DNA of 64,000 nt. Source: Tachypleus tridentatus (Eukaryota; Arthropoda; Merostomata; Xiphosura; Limulidae). The first letter of the stretch is position 1, and each line of letters starts with the position of its first letter. Made by a program: the position numbers and the translations under genes. Shown here one piece after another: positions 11,310-22,915 of this stretch. The stretch covers positions 22,795,276 through 22,859,275 of the forward strand of contig NW_027467782.1 in the NCBI RefSeq assembly GCF_004210375.1. Direction: 5' to 3'. The notes under the pieces were generated by a model. That model saw only the letters and a program-made list of their open reading frames with translations. It did no database searches and was not told the DNA's origin.

Positions 11310-13234
11310 TTAAATCAATGCGATCTCTGCTGTTGTGAACACTTGGATAACTTGTTTTGATGGTTCATATTTTGTTGATTTGAGAGCAACACATGCAGCA
11401 CTCGGTTCATCTGTAAGCTTGTTTCTTCTGTCTGATTTGATGAAATTCAAAGTTGAAAACAGCTGCTCACAAGCGTAAGATGATCCAAACAAAGTTAGAA
11501 GAGCAATTCCAAGTAATTTCATTGACTTAAAATTAATTAGCAAAGAATTCCACACTTTAAGAATTTCATTTTCACAACTCTTTGCAACGTTTTCTTCCAA
11601 GATCCCTCCACACACTATTTTCTCAAGTGTTTTACGCAGGGCACAGAATTTATTAGTTCAAGTATAGTTTTTCTGAAATTCTACCAGCTCCATTTCTAGA
11701 GTTTTCAAACCCAACCAGTGTAAACAGGAAAGATCGAGATCTTCAAATTCAGTTTTATCGGGAAAGGTAAGAAAATACAAAGTTTTTTTTTTCTATCTTT
11801 CGAAACTGTATAAATCTGTTACTAAAATTCTCCTTCGCTACTGCGATAATGCTTGAAAATTCTTTGGAGATTTCCTGTTTGCTTAAGGAACAGTCTGCAA
11901 ATGTTGTCGAGTTTTCTAAATGCATTTTCAGATTTGGAAAATATTTGAGTTCCCACCTTCGATGTCTTTTTCAAAAACTTGCAATTTTCTCTCAAATGCC
12001 TTTATATCACAGAACATTCTTTCTGCTGTTTTTCCTACTCCTTGTAGTTTTGTGCTCAGTGCATTGAAGTGTGATATAAAGTCTGTAAAGAACACGAGGT
12101 TATTAAGCCAAGCCACATCAGTGAGCTGTGGAAAGTCTTGTCCATTTTCATGCATAAAAATCTAATTTCGTTCAAGCAAGCAATAAACCTTTCCAGAAAA
12201 CGTCCTCTGCTCAACCATCGGATATTGTTATACATAATTAAAGTACTATATTGTGCTTGAACCTCATCAAGAAGTGTTTGAAACTGACGAAAATGAAGCG
12301 CACGAGTCATAATGTAATTCACCATTTTTGTAACATCTTTGAGTATATCATCTAATTTTTTGCTACTTTCTTTTGCACAAAGAGCTTCTTGATGTATAAT
12401 ACAATGAAACTGGATGACTTGATGTTTTATTTTGTTCTCAAACAACTTTATGAAACCAGATGTTGACCCAACCATACATGGTGCTCCATCACTAGTGATC
12501 GAAACTGTCTTTTCGTGCTTAATACTTTGTGTCAAAAAACATTCCATCACAGCATTGTAAATATCTACTCCTTGTGTTCTTCCGGGTAAAGAAATCAGTT
12601 TCACCAATTCTTCCCTCATGGAGTCACCAACAGCATAACGTAAAGTTACTGCTAACTTTGCATGATTATTTATATCCGTACTCTCATCCAAACACATGGA
12701 GTAACAAGAAGCCTTTTGTAAATCAGTACTGAGTTGTTGATTGACATCATTTGCCATACGTAAGATACGATCTTTCACGATATTTCTGCTAAGTGGTACC
12801 TCACAGATTCGTCGTAAAATTTCACGTTTATTTGAAAAATCACTAAAAAGGGAATCACTTCCAGCTAACATAGTCGTTTTTATGAAATCTCCATCAGATA
12901 GAGACTTACCATGTTTAGCGATACATAATGAAATATGAAAGCTGGCCTTAGTCAAACGATTAGGTTTAGAAAGAAAGTTTCCAAGAATAAGACAATGAGA
13001 ATGATATTTCCTCAGTTCGTTTGCAAGAAATTCCTCCTTTTCTGTTTCATCAAGTTCAGCAACATTTTTGTGGTTGGTTTCAAAATGCCGTTTGACACTT
13101 GAAGTACGACACACAACACTTTCACCACATAACATACATAACGCTTTTCCGTTGCGTTCAATGGTTCCAAATTTTGTCCAATTTTCTTGAAATAATCGTC
13201 CACTATCCATTAGCTTTGCCTTCTTTGCATTCAT
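11310..13234 (-). pseudogene. hAT transposase (BED finger, catalytic core, dimerisation domain), broken in the middle
   Basis: The start is ATG at 13,234 (MNAKKAKLMDSG). A BED-type finger follows (WTKFGTIERNGKALCMLC with a downstream H-x4-H, VKRHFETNH). The RNase H-like core shows CLDESTDINNHAKLAV with the first acidic residues, ITSDGAPCMVG, and HCIIHQEALC. The frame is open to about 12,160, then runs through shifts and stops to 11,615, where the C-terminal hAT dimerisation domain resumes (YACEQLFSTLNFIKSDRRN) and ends at 11,310. The family resembles the Charlie-like transposases from which ZBED5, FAM200 and GTF2IRD2-like host genes descend. It would act as a cut-and-paste transposase in the nucleus, but it is not functional as written. 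Confidence 0.8.
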
Positions 13235-13760
13235 TTTTTGGTATAACTTAAACACACAAAAGTAAAGTTTAATGAAACAAACTTTTAAAAATTTACTTAA
13301 ACAAAGAACAGTTAAATATTTAAACAAATTAAATTGGCCCGTTTTGTTACTGTAGCTTTTTCAATGCCATGGTAATGTGGAGTGCAAAATTTAAAACTAA
13401 ACACGATTGTTTGAAAAATATTCTCAAGTTAATCAATAGTTTATAATGTTTTGCATTTTTAGCTGCATTTAGCTTGTATTATATTCAAATTTTCAATAAA
13501 ATTACAAAGAATGATTTATGACAAGTTTTCTGTTTTTTGTATAATTCTTCATGACTGCAGAATAATAAGTAACCGATATAATTATTTATTCATATTGGTT
13601 GAAGACCAATACGAATAGATGTAATGACTTACGATGCCACCCCCGTCGTTCAAAAGGTTCGACATGCAACCTGTAGGGATAATATCCCTAATATATCCCT
13701 GGGATATATTATAGTATTAATCTAACCCGAAGCAGAGACAAGGGCTGACGTTAAGGCGCA

Positions 13761-13997
13761 TTAAACTGGGAACAACGATTTCCCAGGCTTTACCGATATC
13801 CAATCCTTCTCATCGATCCTACCGGGAATATCTCTAGTTCTAGTGTTAGCTACACTTAGGTGCATTGCCTCCTCTGCACCACGAGGAGGCCCTAAAAAAT
13901 CGAAGTACTTGAACCCCAGTGCTCTCAGGTCATGCCACCTCTCATAATTACCTAGCTCGCTACATACTTCTTCGCAAAGATGCGGAAATCCTATCAC
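13761..13997 (-). CDS. unrecognised 78-aa open frame inside the hAT 5' region
   Basis: An open frame beginning MIGFPHLCEEVCSELG, GC-richer than its surroundings and lying between the transposase start and the right inverted repeat. No family is recognised, and no ribosome or splice evidence supports translation. It may be captured sequence or the body of another repeat nested in the hAT. Confidence 0.2.
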   Translation of the reverse strand: MIGFPHLCEEVCSELGNYERWHDLRALGFKYFDFLGPPRGAEEAMHLSVANTRTRDIPGRIDEKDWISVKPGKSLFPV

Positions 13998-14042
13998 GTG
14001 CCAGCAATCGTGGCCTCGCGTGCCATAGGTTCGCCATCACTG

Positions 14043-14215
14043 GACTAAAAGATAGTCGGGGACGATTACAAGGTCAAGTACGTCGTACATGTCTGTCGTT
14101 TATGGCGTGCATGTTATTGTTTTCTAACATTTTAACATTCTTTCATTTGTGTTTGAGAAAATGTTTCTTTCGATTTCTATATGTGGGCTGATGTTATACT
14201 TAAAATACATTACAT
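14043..14215 (-). mobile_element. Jockey-like LINE B, endonuclease part (right of the hAT insertion)
   Basis: Minus-strand reading gives MYDVLDLVIVPDYLLV, matching SYDVLDFIIAPKDMV in copy A (about 16.8 kb). The match fades above about 14,130. Together with 10,701-11,086 it is one interrupted copy. Confidence 0.55.
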
Positions 14216-14218
14216 TCC

Positions 14219-14600
14219 TTTGGTTTCACTCGTTCTCGGTCTCGAGAATGAGTTGAAACCAGGTAACTTGACATTATAGTTATCTTTTGCCAATGTTTCT
14301 GATATAATTATGTTCTTATTATATTCTTTTACTTTGACTCTTTAGGTGAAGGAGTGACGTTGGTCATAATACTGATGAGTGAGACAAAGGTAGCACCGGA
14401 GAGACCAGCCAGACCAGATCCCGAAAAGCAGATGTCAAACTAAATACGAACATCAACATAAACGCGAAACGACCCGGTTCGGGGCATGGCAATAATGTTG
14501 CCTTGGCTGTGGGGAAAACGGGAGTGCCCTGAGAAAACCCACTGTCACAGGACAGGTGCCGAAAGATTTACCTGTCCTGTGCCCGAGACCTGAAAAAGAA
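14219..14600 (+). ncRNA. structured module M1 (candidate RNA) at the 3' end of LINE A
   Basis: A long hairpin (14,222-14,260, GGTTTCACTCGTTCTC pairing with GAGAATGAGTTGAAACC apart from a bulge and a G.T) runs into CAG|GTAACT. A possible 80-bp intron ends at TTTAG (14,345). Further on, GGCAA-TAATG-TTGCC forms a small stem. The core (14,509-14,542) has GTGGG pairing with CCCAC around CGGGAGTGCCCTG. Then CACAGGACAGGT (14,546-14,557) pairs perfectly with ACCTGTCCTGTG (14,570-14,581). The module is adjacent to the C-terminal end of LINE A on the opposite strand. A 22-codon frame (starts MSETKVAPER) lies between. Confidence 0.5.
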
Positions 14601-17352
14601 AATGCATAATATTTACGCGAGTTTTGTCCTTTAAGTACTTTGTTGTGTGATTTGTGATTCCTGAAGTATGTTGTATGGTGAAATAAATTTGATTGGTGCA
14701 CTGGTTAATTTACAGAGTGATGCAGTTAGTTTGTTTCTGTGTTCTGCTTTTAAATAGTATTTGTGTGACATTTCTGTTAGTCTGTTTTTTAGCGTTGGTA
14801 AGCTACTGATTTGATGTATATAATTTACTGGAGTGTGTGATTGTAGTCTGAATGCAGATCTTAGTATTTTGCTTTGTTGAACTTGGATTTTCTGGAGCGT
14901 GTTATTTGAATATTATATGTGACTTGACATCCATACTCTATTAGGGGACGTATGTAAGCCTTGTATATTTGGATAATGGTTTTTGGTGAGCATTTTGAGT
15001 GTTTGCTGGTAAGTATCATTAAGTGTGAAATGCGTTTTCTAATTTATGAGTGTATGTTGTCAGCATGCTTTTTGTGTCGAAAGTGACACCAAGGAATGTG
15101 ACACGTTTGCTCCTGTTAATGGGCGTATTTCAGAGTGATAATTTTACTTTTTCTAGATTTTTTCTGTCTTTTTAGTTTCCTGTAGAAGGTGATTGCTTGT
15201 GTTTTGGTTGGATTTAAAACTACTCTCCACTTGTTACCCAGGTCGAGACGTTGTTAAGTGATTCTTTCACACTAGACATGGCCATTACTGAGTTTCTGGA
15301 GGTATTCCAGATAGCGTTGTCGTCTGCGAATTATGAGTATGTATTAAACTGGGGAAAGGTATATCGCTGACAAAAATAATGTACAGTAGTGGAGAAAGGA
15401 CTGATCCTTGGGGCACTTCTGCAGTTATTTTGAAATATTTAGATATAGTTTTATTGATTTGTGCTGTTCTATCTGTTAGGAAGTTTGATATCCATTTAAC
15501 TATAGTAGGGTTTATTTTTAGATGAGTTAGTTTGTACTTAATGGCATTGTACTATACACTGTCAAATGCTTTTAACGTCTAGAAATACACCAATGGTTAC
15601 TTGGTTGTTACTAAAAGCTTTGTAGACTGATTCGGTGAGTCGTGTGAGGTGATCTGGTGTTTGCCTGTTTTTTCTGGAGGCATTTTAGGATTCTGGAAGG
15701 ATATTATTTATTTCACGAAAGTGAAGAAGACGGTTGGAGATAACCCTCTCCATCAGTTTGCCAAGACAGTTTAACAGACTGACAGGACGGAAATTATCTG
15801 GATTGGTCCTGTTAGTTTGTTTCTTTAGAATCATGGTTATGATGGCTTTTTCCAAGTGTCAGGGTAATATCCAGTTGTTAGTGAAATGTTCATGATGTTT
15901 GTGAGGTGTTGTAATAAGAGAGTAGAGCTTTTTTTCAGAATGTTTGGAATTTGGTCATGTCCGGGGGAGAAGTGTTTTTCACGTTTTTAATATTTATTTT
16001 TAGTTCAGTGATGGTAATTTTCCTGTTGATTGAACTTGAGTATGCTTACAGTGTCTCGCCAGGGAATTGTGGTGAGAATGAAGCTTGGTTTGTATTTATG
16101 AAGTTGTTGACGTGATGTTGGTGTTGTGTGTGTCAAAATCGACTAAATTTAGGTTGCTGAAGGAGCATTCGCAGTAGTCGGCTTTCTCTACGTCCGTCCT
16201 TGCGATTATATTGTTGTGTGCGATATGTTGAAGCATGTGATTTGGGTTTTTGTCTGAAGAAATGCTCTTGAATTTTTTCCAAAATTCTTTATTTTTTCTA
16301 AATTTGTACAAAAGTTTTGCCAATTAGTTTCTTTTGCTATTTTAATTTCTTGTTTAATTTTTGTATTTGTTCTGTTGATGTGTTGTGTTTTAATAGATGG
16401 ATCACGTGTAATATAGTGTGTTCGTTCGATTATCAGTGCATGAATTTCCGGTATTAAAGTCCATTGATTATGTGAGTGCTTTCTCCTTGTTTTAGGGATT
16501 GTGTTTTTATGGCTTTATGTATGGCTTGTGTAACTTGATTTACATAATTGTCTAGTTCTGTTTTGTTGTTAGCATGTTCAATTGGGTAGGGTAGATATGA
16601 GTCCAGTGTAGCATTGAAAGTGAGCCAGTCAGTTTTGGTATAGGTGTATGCAGAGGGAGTCACGTACGCCACAGCAGGGTGGCGCGGGTGAATCATACAT
16701 GAAATTGGGAAGTGGTCACTAGTGATTTCATCATGCACTTTAAAGTTAGAGATTCTGTTTACCATGTCCTTGGGTGCTATGATGAAATCAAGTACGTCAT
16801 ATGAGCCGTTGGCGGCTGAAAAGTGTGTAGGTGTATGGTCGTTTATTAGGTGCATTTTGTTACTAGAAAGAAATGTTTTATACACAACCTTCTGCGTGTG
16901 TTTCTGTTTCCCCTTAGTTCTGTATGCAGAGAATTAAAATCCTCAATAATAATTGGTTTGGGTTTGCGATTACCACATTTTTGAAGGAAGTTAATGTCAA
17001 TATCTTTAGTTGGTGAGCAATATATGGCTAGAATCGGAATAGTTAGCCGGTTGTTAAAGTGTATATTACAAAAAATTGTTTCATTTATGTTAGATCTAAA
17101 GGAATCTTCTATCGAGATTAAATGCGATATTTTCGTACTAAAGTAAGCTATTATACCTCTGTTGTTTTCTGAGTGAGGTATGCTGTGCGTGATGAATCCG
17201 GGGATTGTGGTGTTTTGTTTCTCTGTGCAAAGTGTTTCTGAAACGATGATTATGTTGGCATTTATATGTTTGTTTATGTTGTATATTTCTATCCTTTTGT
17301 CTTTGAGATTTCCTTGGCAGTTGATGTGTAAGATTTTAATGTGTTGTATCAT
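14601..17352 (-). pseudogene. LINE A ORF2: AP endonuclease and reverse transcriptase, decayed
   Basis: The start is ATG at 17,352 (MIQHIKILHINCQG). Endonuclease motifs seen are HINCQGN, IIVSETL, AIYCSP and IIIEDFNSLH (normally GDFN). The frame shifts at about 16.9 kb into SYDVLDFIIAPKD and SDHFPISC. Reverse transcriptase motifs appear near 15.4 kb as VPQGSVLSPLLY and FADDNAIW, preceded by a stop. The C-terminal thumb is hard to follow below 15.2 kb and ends near 14.6 kb at module M1. The clade is Jockey-like. The ORF overlaps the end of gag by a few codons. It cannot make an intact enzyme as written. Confidence 0.68.
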
Positions 17353-18826
17353 TGTGTTGTTTTATTTCCCTTGCATGAATTTTGAGTGAAAGATGGTGTG
17401 GTTTGAGGTGAGGAAGGTTAAAATAATAACTTGCAAGGCTACAAACAGATTTGAGTGACTCGTGCCTCGATTCGAATGTGGGGAGATCACTCAATTCTAT
17501 TAGCATTGCGAGTAAGTTTGTGGTGAATTCTGTGGGGTTGAATGCTTGTGTTGTTTTCGGGCGTGTGACGTCTGCGAAAGTACGTGTTGGTTGAGGTTGA
17601 GAGTGTTTGATTTGTGAGTCTGCTGGAGTTTGTAGTAAAGGTTGTTTGGTGATGTAAAGGGTGCCTTGGGTTTGATTGTTATTGTTCGTGGTTTTGAAAA
17701 TAAATCTATTACGTATTTGAGTGTATTTAGGGCAGCCTTTGTAGCTGGCTGCGTGAGGGCCTTGACAGTTTGCGCATCTCACTTGGTTACGCTCGTTTGG
17801 ACACTAAGCAACCTCGTGAGGTCCGCCACAACTCACACATCTGTCCTTGGCCATACAATTGGTTTTCGTGTGTCCGAACCGTTGACATTTGTAGCATTGA
17901 ATAATGGGCTTTTGGTGTGTTTTTCCTGTTCGGTCGTGTGTCTCTTGAAAAATAGGAAGCAACCGTTTTTAATAATTTGTCTTGATCGTCTTTATTGTTG
18001 ACGGTTACCTTGATCAGTGGCGTTTTTGTTTCGTTCTAAAGGATATGATTCGGTTTGATGATACAATGTCTTAGCCTTGAGTTTTTAATTCATCTGTGAT
18101 TTCATTATCTTCGATGTCGAAATCGACACCTCTGATAATGACAGTAAATTTTGGCGTGTTGTTTTTGGTGTACTAATGGTGGCTTGGACCCCGAATGGGC
18201 CAGTGGGCCAAAATATGTGCAAATTCTTGTGGTTCAGAGCATTTTAACATGATTCTTCCATTAGGAAGACGTTTGATGTCCTTAAACTGGATGCCCGGGT
18301 AATAGGCCCTCAGTTGTTTGACTATCTGTGGGATGCGTGTTGTGTTGTTAATTCCTTCAATGAACAGAGTTGGGATTCTGTAATGAGGAGAATCGTGTGT
18401 TTGTGTGACAGTGGTGGTGTTTTTAGAAGTAGTGGTGTTAGCGGTGTTGTTAGTATTCAGGTTAGTTGCGTTATTTTTTTTAGAACTAGTGGCTTTGTCA
18501 TTATTAACATTGGTTACGTTATTAACACTTGAATTTTTAGTATTGTTAGTAGTGTCATTAAGGTTAAGGTTAATAGTATTGTCCGAAACCATACTTACCT
18601 TGTCCTTTTTCTTCTTCAGCCTCCTCTTGTTTGAGGTCGCATTTGCTTCTTGAGATTCTTGTCTCGATAATTCTTCTGCTTCTGAGTATTCGCTTTCAAA
18701 ACTCTCTGTCGAACTGCTCAAGGATTCTGAGGCTGGTCCTTCGATCGCCTTGTTTAGCATTTCAATGATTTCTTCGTTTGATAGGGCTTTTCCGTTAGAT
18801 CGCGTTGCGATCTTCCTCCTCTTCAT
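17336..18826 (-). pseudogene. LINE A ORF1: gag-like nucleic-acid binding protein
   Basis: The start is ATG at 18,826 (MKRRKIATRSNG). A Ser/Glu-rich N-terminus and a long Asn/Thr-rich tract (about residues 85-150) lead into an RRM-like region (IPTLFIEGINNTTRIPQIVK). A shift near 18,173 is followed by three CCHC knuckles at about 17,930-17,740 (FGHTKTNC, then CVSCGGPH, then CANCQGPHAASYKGC) with one TAG inside. The C-terminal part (17,782-17,336) is open. In this family gag binds the element RNA in particles. The hydrophobic plus-strand frame over the Asn/Thr tract is only its shadow. Confidence 0.7.
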
Positions 18827-18841
18827 CCTGTTTGTTTTACT

Positions 18842-18857
18842 AGTCCTGATCAGGACT
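18842..18857 (-). promoter_or_regulatory. 5' leader stem-loop of LINE A
   Basis: AGTCCT-GATC-AGGACT, a perfect 6-bp stem with a 4-nt loop, 15 bases before the gag ATG. It is equivalent to the stem-loops at 27,069, 31,790 and 32,420, which have the same geometry but different bases. Confidence 0.45.
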
Positions 18858-19020
18858 AAGGGTAAACCTTTTAGAGTAAAATTTGGGAATTATGCACTTC
18901 AACAAAGTATACCTTGTCTTTAAAGTACGTGTCTCGCAGCTCTCGACTTACACGTCTACTCTGCTTGACGGCGGCCTTGAAACTCCAGAAACTGTATATT
19001 TCATTTCATTTACACTTGAC

Positions 19021-19440
19021 AGTAATTTTGGTTTTAAAGACCTTAGGGGACCCCTAAGGCAAACCAGGGGCGCTCAGAAACTTTTGTTTCTCTTCAACCC
19101 CGCGCATGATTGAGGGTTCAAGATCTCTCGATGAGCAAACTGGATCATTGGGTAATTTCTAGAGCGTGTTTTGAGATTAGTTGGATATGGTCGAGCAGGA
19201 GACAAACGAAGTCGGAGGAGAACGGGAGGGGCGGTACATAAAGTGGAGGAGTGTAGAAAGATACAGGAGAAGTTCGGGATAGGAAGACGTACCTGTTTTC
19301 AGGGCCTGGGTATAGGCATACCCAAAAATTTTGCTGTGGGGAAGGGAGTGCCCCGAGAAAACCCACTTTCACGGTCAGGGCGCCGAATAGTCTATCCTAA
19401 TCGTGCCTTAAATAGCAGGGAAATTTGTAACAAAGGTTTA
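19021..19440 (+). ncRNA. structured module M2 (candidate RNA) between LINE A and the R2-like element
   Basis: It opens with a palindromic hairpin CCTTAGGGG-A-CCCCTAAGG (19,041-19,059), then AGAAAC-TTTT-GTTTCT (19,076-19,091), and CTCTTCAACCCC. A plus-strand frame (LRLVGYGRAGDKRSRRR and on) resembles the RQEKLRK region of M3 only weakly. Near the end come GGGTAT-AGGC-ATACCC, the core with GTGGG/CCCAC closing GGGAGTGCCCC (19,337-19,365), and a terminal stem CACGGTCAGG (19,370-19,379) against CCTAATCGTG (19,396-19,405). It has no reverse transcriptase directly beside it, unlike M1, M3 and M4. Confidence 0.5.
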
Positions 19441-22200
19441 ATGAGGGGATAGGTATTGTTCTTTGACACATAGGCGATGCAGCTTTATTCGGAGCATAGC
19501 GGAATTTAGGCACTCTGGATCGCGACGGTGTATTCCAAACGGAGATCTTATTATACTTAAACTGGGGATAGAAACTAGGTGAGTATCTTGGTCGTCATCA
19601 TCGGTCTGAGGGATGACGAGGCATTTGGCTATCGATATTATACGATTACCCAATTTTACGTCAGGGTCGACGATATCGACAGATGCCGATAGTGAAGACG
19701 CATAAAGATCAATTCATTTGCACATTATACCTACATTGGTCTAACAACAAGAGGCTGTTTAAATTTCGTCATGTGTTGTGGGCGGTAATTGCCTTACCAG
19801 GCGAGGTGTTTTTCATTGTTCGCCTTCCACAACACATCTAGGGTGTAAAGCATCGCACGTCGGCACAAGAACTCTTCAAAATATTTAGATCTTATGTCCA
19901 GGTCCGCCAGTACTTCCGTGTTTCTCGGATACCAGGCACCGCGGGCACCAATTGGTAAACCGTGGAAAACAATAGAAGTTGCACCAGTTAGATCTTTAAT
20001 TTGTGGTGCGAGCTCTTCATAGCGGGCGACCTTGGAATTGTATGCTTCCTCGAGGGAGCTATACATGAGTTCGTATCGGACCGTCACATCAACAACCACC
20101 GCTTTATCCTCACGATGGAAGATCAGATCCGGTCTCCGACGCTCACCATTGTCTGTCTCAATGGTGGGTTCTACGAGTACTTTCCACCCTTTACTTACAC
20201 ATTCTTTAACTAAATGGTCACAGATCTTGTTGTGACGCCGTGTCCTCATAGATTTTAATTTAAGACATTGACCACTAAGATGACATATGGTCTCTCTCGG
20301 GGCAGAACAACTCCGGCATTTCGCAACTTCTTTGTTCGTACTCAAATTCCCTCGACTGAGGGCTTCCCGTGTGGGATATACATTTGCCCTCAAAGCAAGA
20401 CACTTCACCCAGTGGTGGTCCTTCATTCCCACTGGTTTAGGTAACCAGTGGTTGGCAGATCTTGAACCTTTGAAGAGACTTACACCGTGCCCTTGCAGGG
20501 CAAGACCTTCCCAGCGCTTCCTTTCCATATCCCTCCAATTAGAATGATATGTCCCAAAAGTCTGTTCGGGCTTAGGGATCGGAAGTCCCGCCTTTAAGGC
20601 AATTCATTGGATGTTATCGAGTACGTTATCAGTTTTGGCTAAATATGTAATAGTTTTGTCCGTTGAATGGACATGCCTTAATCATGTCTTGATCTTAAGA
20701 GTAGGAATCGGAGATTCCAACTTGACAAGTGCTAGGCCACTGTCTCGATAACTGGAATAGAGTAACCCGTCGGTCATGCAAGGCGGAAGATGACACCAGC
20801 TCTTCACGGCCTTTTTAATTAGATTGTCCATTTCTCTCAATAATTTACCACTCGATGCTCCCAATTCGAGTTGGTAAAGGAGCCGGGGTACCGCAAAACG
20901 GTTGAGAATCTCAACACGTTGGTGTGGTTTTAGTGGTACCCTCGAGATGTTATCTATCCACTTCTCGAGGAGAGGAAGTACAGGCTCGCTGTACACCCCG
21001 GTCCATGGACAGACATTGGCCCCTAGGTAACGGTAAGATTGTTCGGGTCCAATCATCGGGAGTCCTTCGCCATTAACTGTCCATGGTGAACAATTATTGA
21101 CGGTAAAGGTCTTACTGGACCCCCTAATCAGCATTCCGGCACTCTTCGAGATGTTCAGTGAGAGGCCGTTACCCAAACAGTAATCGTTCACGGTGTTCAA
21201 CATTTCCTGTAAGCTAACATGGTCTTTTGCCAGCACTGCCATATCATCAGCATACGCCAAAGTAGAAACTGGATCCAGCTTCTTGTTTAGCGATATGCCT
21301 CGGCCAACCTCTTCGATCTTACGGATGAGAGAATCCAGGGCAATGTTGAACAAAATAGGAGACATGGGGTCCCTTTGTTTAACGCCTCTGTAGAGGCGAA
21401 TAGGTTTGGTATTCTCGATACCAACCCTAAATGACGTTACACCATCTTGATACATGTCCCCTACAAGTCGGACGAAATGTGGGTGGACATGAAATCTGGC
21501 AAGGCTGGCTAGAAGATGTTCGTGGCCAACCATATCAAAGGCTTTACACAGGTCTAAAAAGGCCATAGCCAGAGTCCCATTTTGCTTGGCTTTCCTCATG
21601 ATGAAACGGAGCAGGAAGATGTTGTCTCTGCAATCAGTTTGAGGAATAAAACCACGCTGTCTGGGATTTATCTGCACGGCCTGCTCGAGGCGACGGGCCA
21701 TAATCCTGGAATATAACCTAAGCACGATGGAGGATATCGTGATAGGTCTCCAGTTTTTGACCTCGTGCAGATTACTCGAGAATGGGCGATCTCGTCAACC
21801 CATGTTTTGGTCACAACTTCGACCTCCTGCCAGGTTGCTTCGTCGAGTCCCTTCTGATCTCTCAGCTGACATATGTACGGACAGAACTTAGAACTCCGGT
21901 CGGGGATATTAATCCCTTTCCAGTCGAGCTCCTCGTACTGAACGACGTCAGCAGGATCTCCACGACTCTTGATGGTGTGTGAAGCAGTGCACACGGTTGG
22001 TTTTTGTTTATTAAGATATCGTCGTTTGTCAGAGATCTGTTTTGGAGTTTTGCCGGGTAGATGTTCTGCACAAAGAACATTGATGTTCTTTTGGCCCGAG
22101 TATACTACTACCATCTCTCGGAGGGTTCGTACTTCTTCCTAATTAATCGGTTATTTTTAACCGGGTGCAAGCCTTAGTCTGATTCCGGTCTCCTGATGAG
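19441..22200 (-). mobile_element. R2-like non-LTR retrotransposon E, 5'-truncated
   Basis: A single-ORF element with a central reverse transcriptase and a C-terminal restriction-like endonuclease, the domain order of the R2 clade. The 3' untranslated region is about 19,441-19,793. The 5' end is lost within the N-terminal DNA-binding part near 22.15 kb. It sits between modules M2 and M3 and in the same orientation as the Jockey-like neighbours. No 28S rDNA target sequence is seen on either side, so it is not in the classical R2 site. Confidence 0.7.
19794..22114 (-). pseudogene. R2-like polyprotein: partial Myb-like region, reverse transcriptase, restriction-like endonuclease
   Basis: The first frame (22,114-21,668) has a remnant of the Myb-like/linker region (HLPGKTPKQISDKRRYL) and shifts near 21.7 kb. 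Frame 21,725-20,682 (347 aa) is the reverse transcriptase: RGFIPQTDCRDNIFLL, AFLDLCKAFDMV (motif A Asp), RGVKQRDPMSPILFN (motif B), TLAYADDMAVL (intact YADD), then the thumb. A shift and a TGA between 20,690 and 20,600 separate it from the open last frame (20,528-19,794). That frame holds the CCHC cluster (CRSCSAPRETICHLSGQC) and the endonuclease core RRPDLIF plus KAVVVDVTVRYE. The enzyme class nicks target DNA and primes cDNA on it. Both catalytic centres look intact, and only about three lesions separate this copy from a continuous frame. Confidence 0.78.
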
Positions 22201-22284
22201 ATCTGCGCCGCGGTTTCGCGCTCTGCTGTCGTTGATTTTTCAGGTAGTCTCCACTTGTAGTATTGGTGCCTGACTGTGTCAGAC

Positions 22285-22910
22285 AGACAGATCTAGGTAG
22301 GAATTTTGGTTAAATTATTATTTCGTTCTGGTCGAACGAAAAATAACCAGGAGCAGTCAGAAACTACAGTTTCTCTTCACCCCACACAAGGCAAGAATAA
22401 ATTAACGAACTGATCACGGAAAAAGATGATTGGGCTGAAGTGGCGTGTAAGTTGTTCGACTCGCACGATGGTCACAAATTACCTGGAAGTCGATAGTTTA
22501 TTGAATTTGATTGAGGAGCGTCAGGAGAAACTGAGAAAGAGTTGCCGGCCAGGGAGACAACGAAGAATGACGAGGAAGGTCCAGCATCACATCCACCAAA
22601 GTTCGCATAATCACATCGTGAAAGAAGAAGTGGTTTGCGTTAACACAGAGTGAGCGAGCAGAGAGATGCAAGCAGTGCGTCAGCTTAGTTTTATCTTCTG
22701 ATTTTATAATATACATCTTGAACTTTTAAATTGACTAAAATGTGTTCTGGGAGGCCTATTTTCAGGGCTGGGATCTATAAACCCAAAGTAAGAGGAATTT
22801 TGATGTGGGGGGAAACGGGAGTACCCCGAGAAAACCCACTTTCACTGGTGAGGCGCCAAAAAAACTCAACCTCACCAGTGCCTGATGCTGGAAATGAAAA
22901 AGAGAACATG
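22285..22910 (+). ncRNA. structured module M3 (candidate RNA), the best preserved copy
   Basis: The first stem is TTTCGTTC (22,321-22,328) with GAACGAAA (22,334-22,341). The second is AGAAAC-TACA-GTTTCT (22,359-22,374), followed by CTCTTCACCCC. A plus-strand frame from ATG 22,471 (MVTNYLEVDSLLNL) runs about 60 codons with ERQEKLRK and Arg-rich parts. A likely acceptor TTTTCAG lies at 22,764, then TGGG-CCCA. The core is at about 22,805-22,839 (GTGGG/CCCAC closing CGGGAGTACCCCG). The last stem is CACTGGTGAGG (22,843-22,853) with CCTCACCAGTG (22,870-22,880), 11 perfect pairs. The minus-strand LINE C ORF2 stop lies only 36 bases beyond. Confidence 0.55.
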
Positions 22911-22915
22911 AATGG

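Larger units (their letters stand above)
11087..14042 (-). mobile_element. hAT DNA transposon, inserted in a LINE endonuclease
   Basis: The terminal inverted repeats are CAGTGATGGCGAACC at 11,087 and its complement GGTTCGCCATCACTG ending at 14,042. The flanking 8-mers are AGGTAAAA and GACTAAAA, a decayed 8-bp target duplication (5 of 8 match). The element is 2,956 bp. Its transposase is on the minus strand and broken. The segment 13,335-13,760 has no coding match and includes ATAT-rich inverted sequence around 13,675-13,715. The host copy reads VLDLVIVPDYLLV on the right side and RNFKVH on the left, so insertion split the endonuclease. Confidence 0.82.

Noticed and set aside
18405-18653. Strongly hydrophobic plus-strand frame (Val/Leu-rich), looks like a membrane protein
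   Set aside because: It is the antisense shadow of the Asn/Thr-rich tract of LINE A gag on the minus strand.
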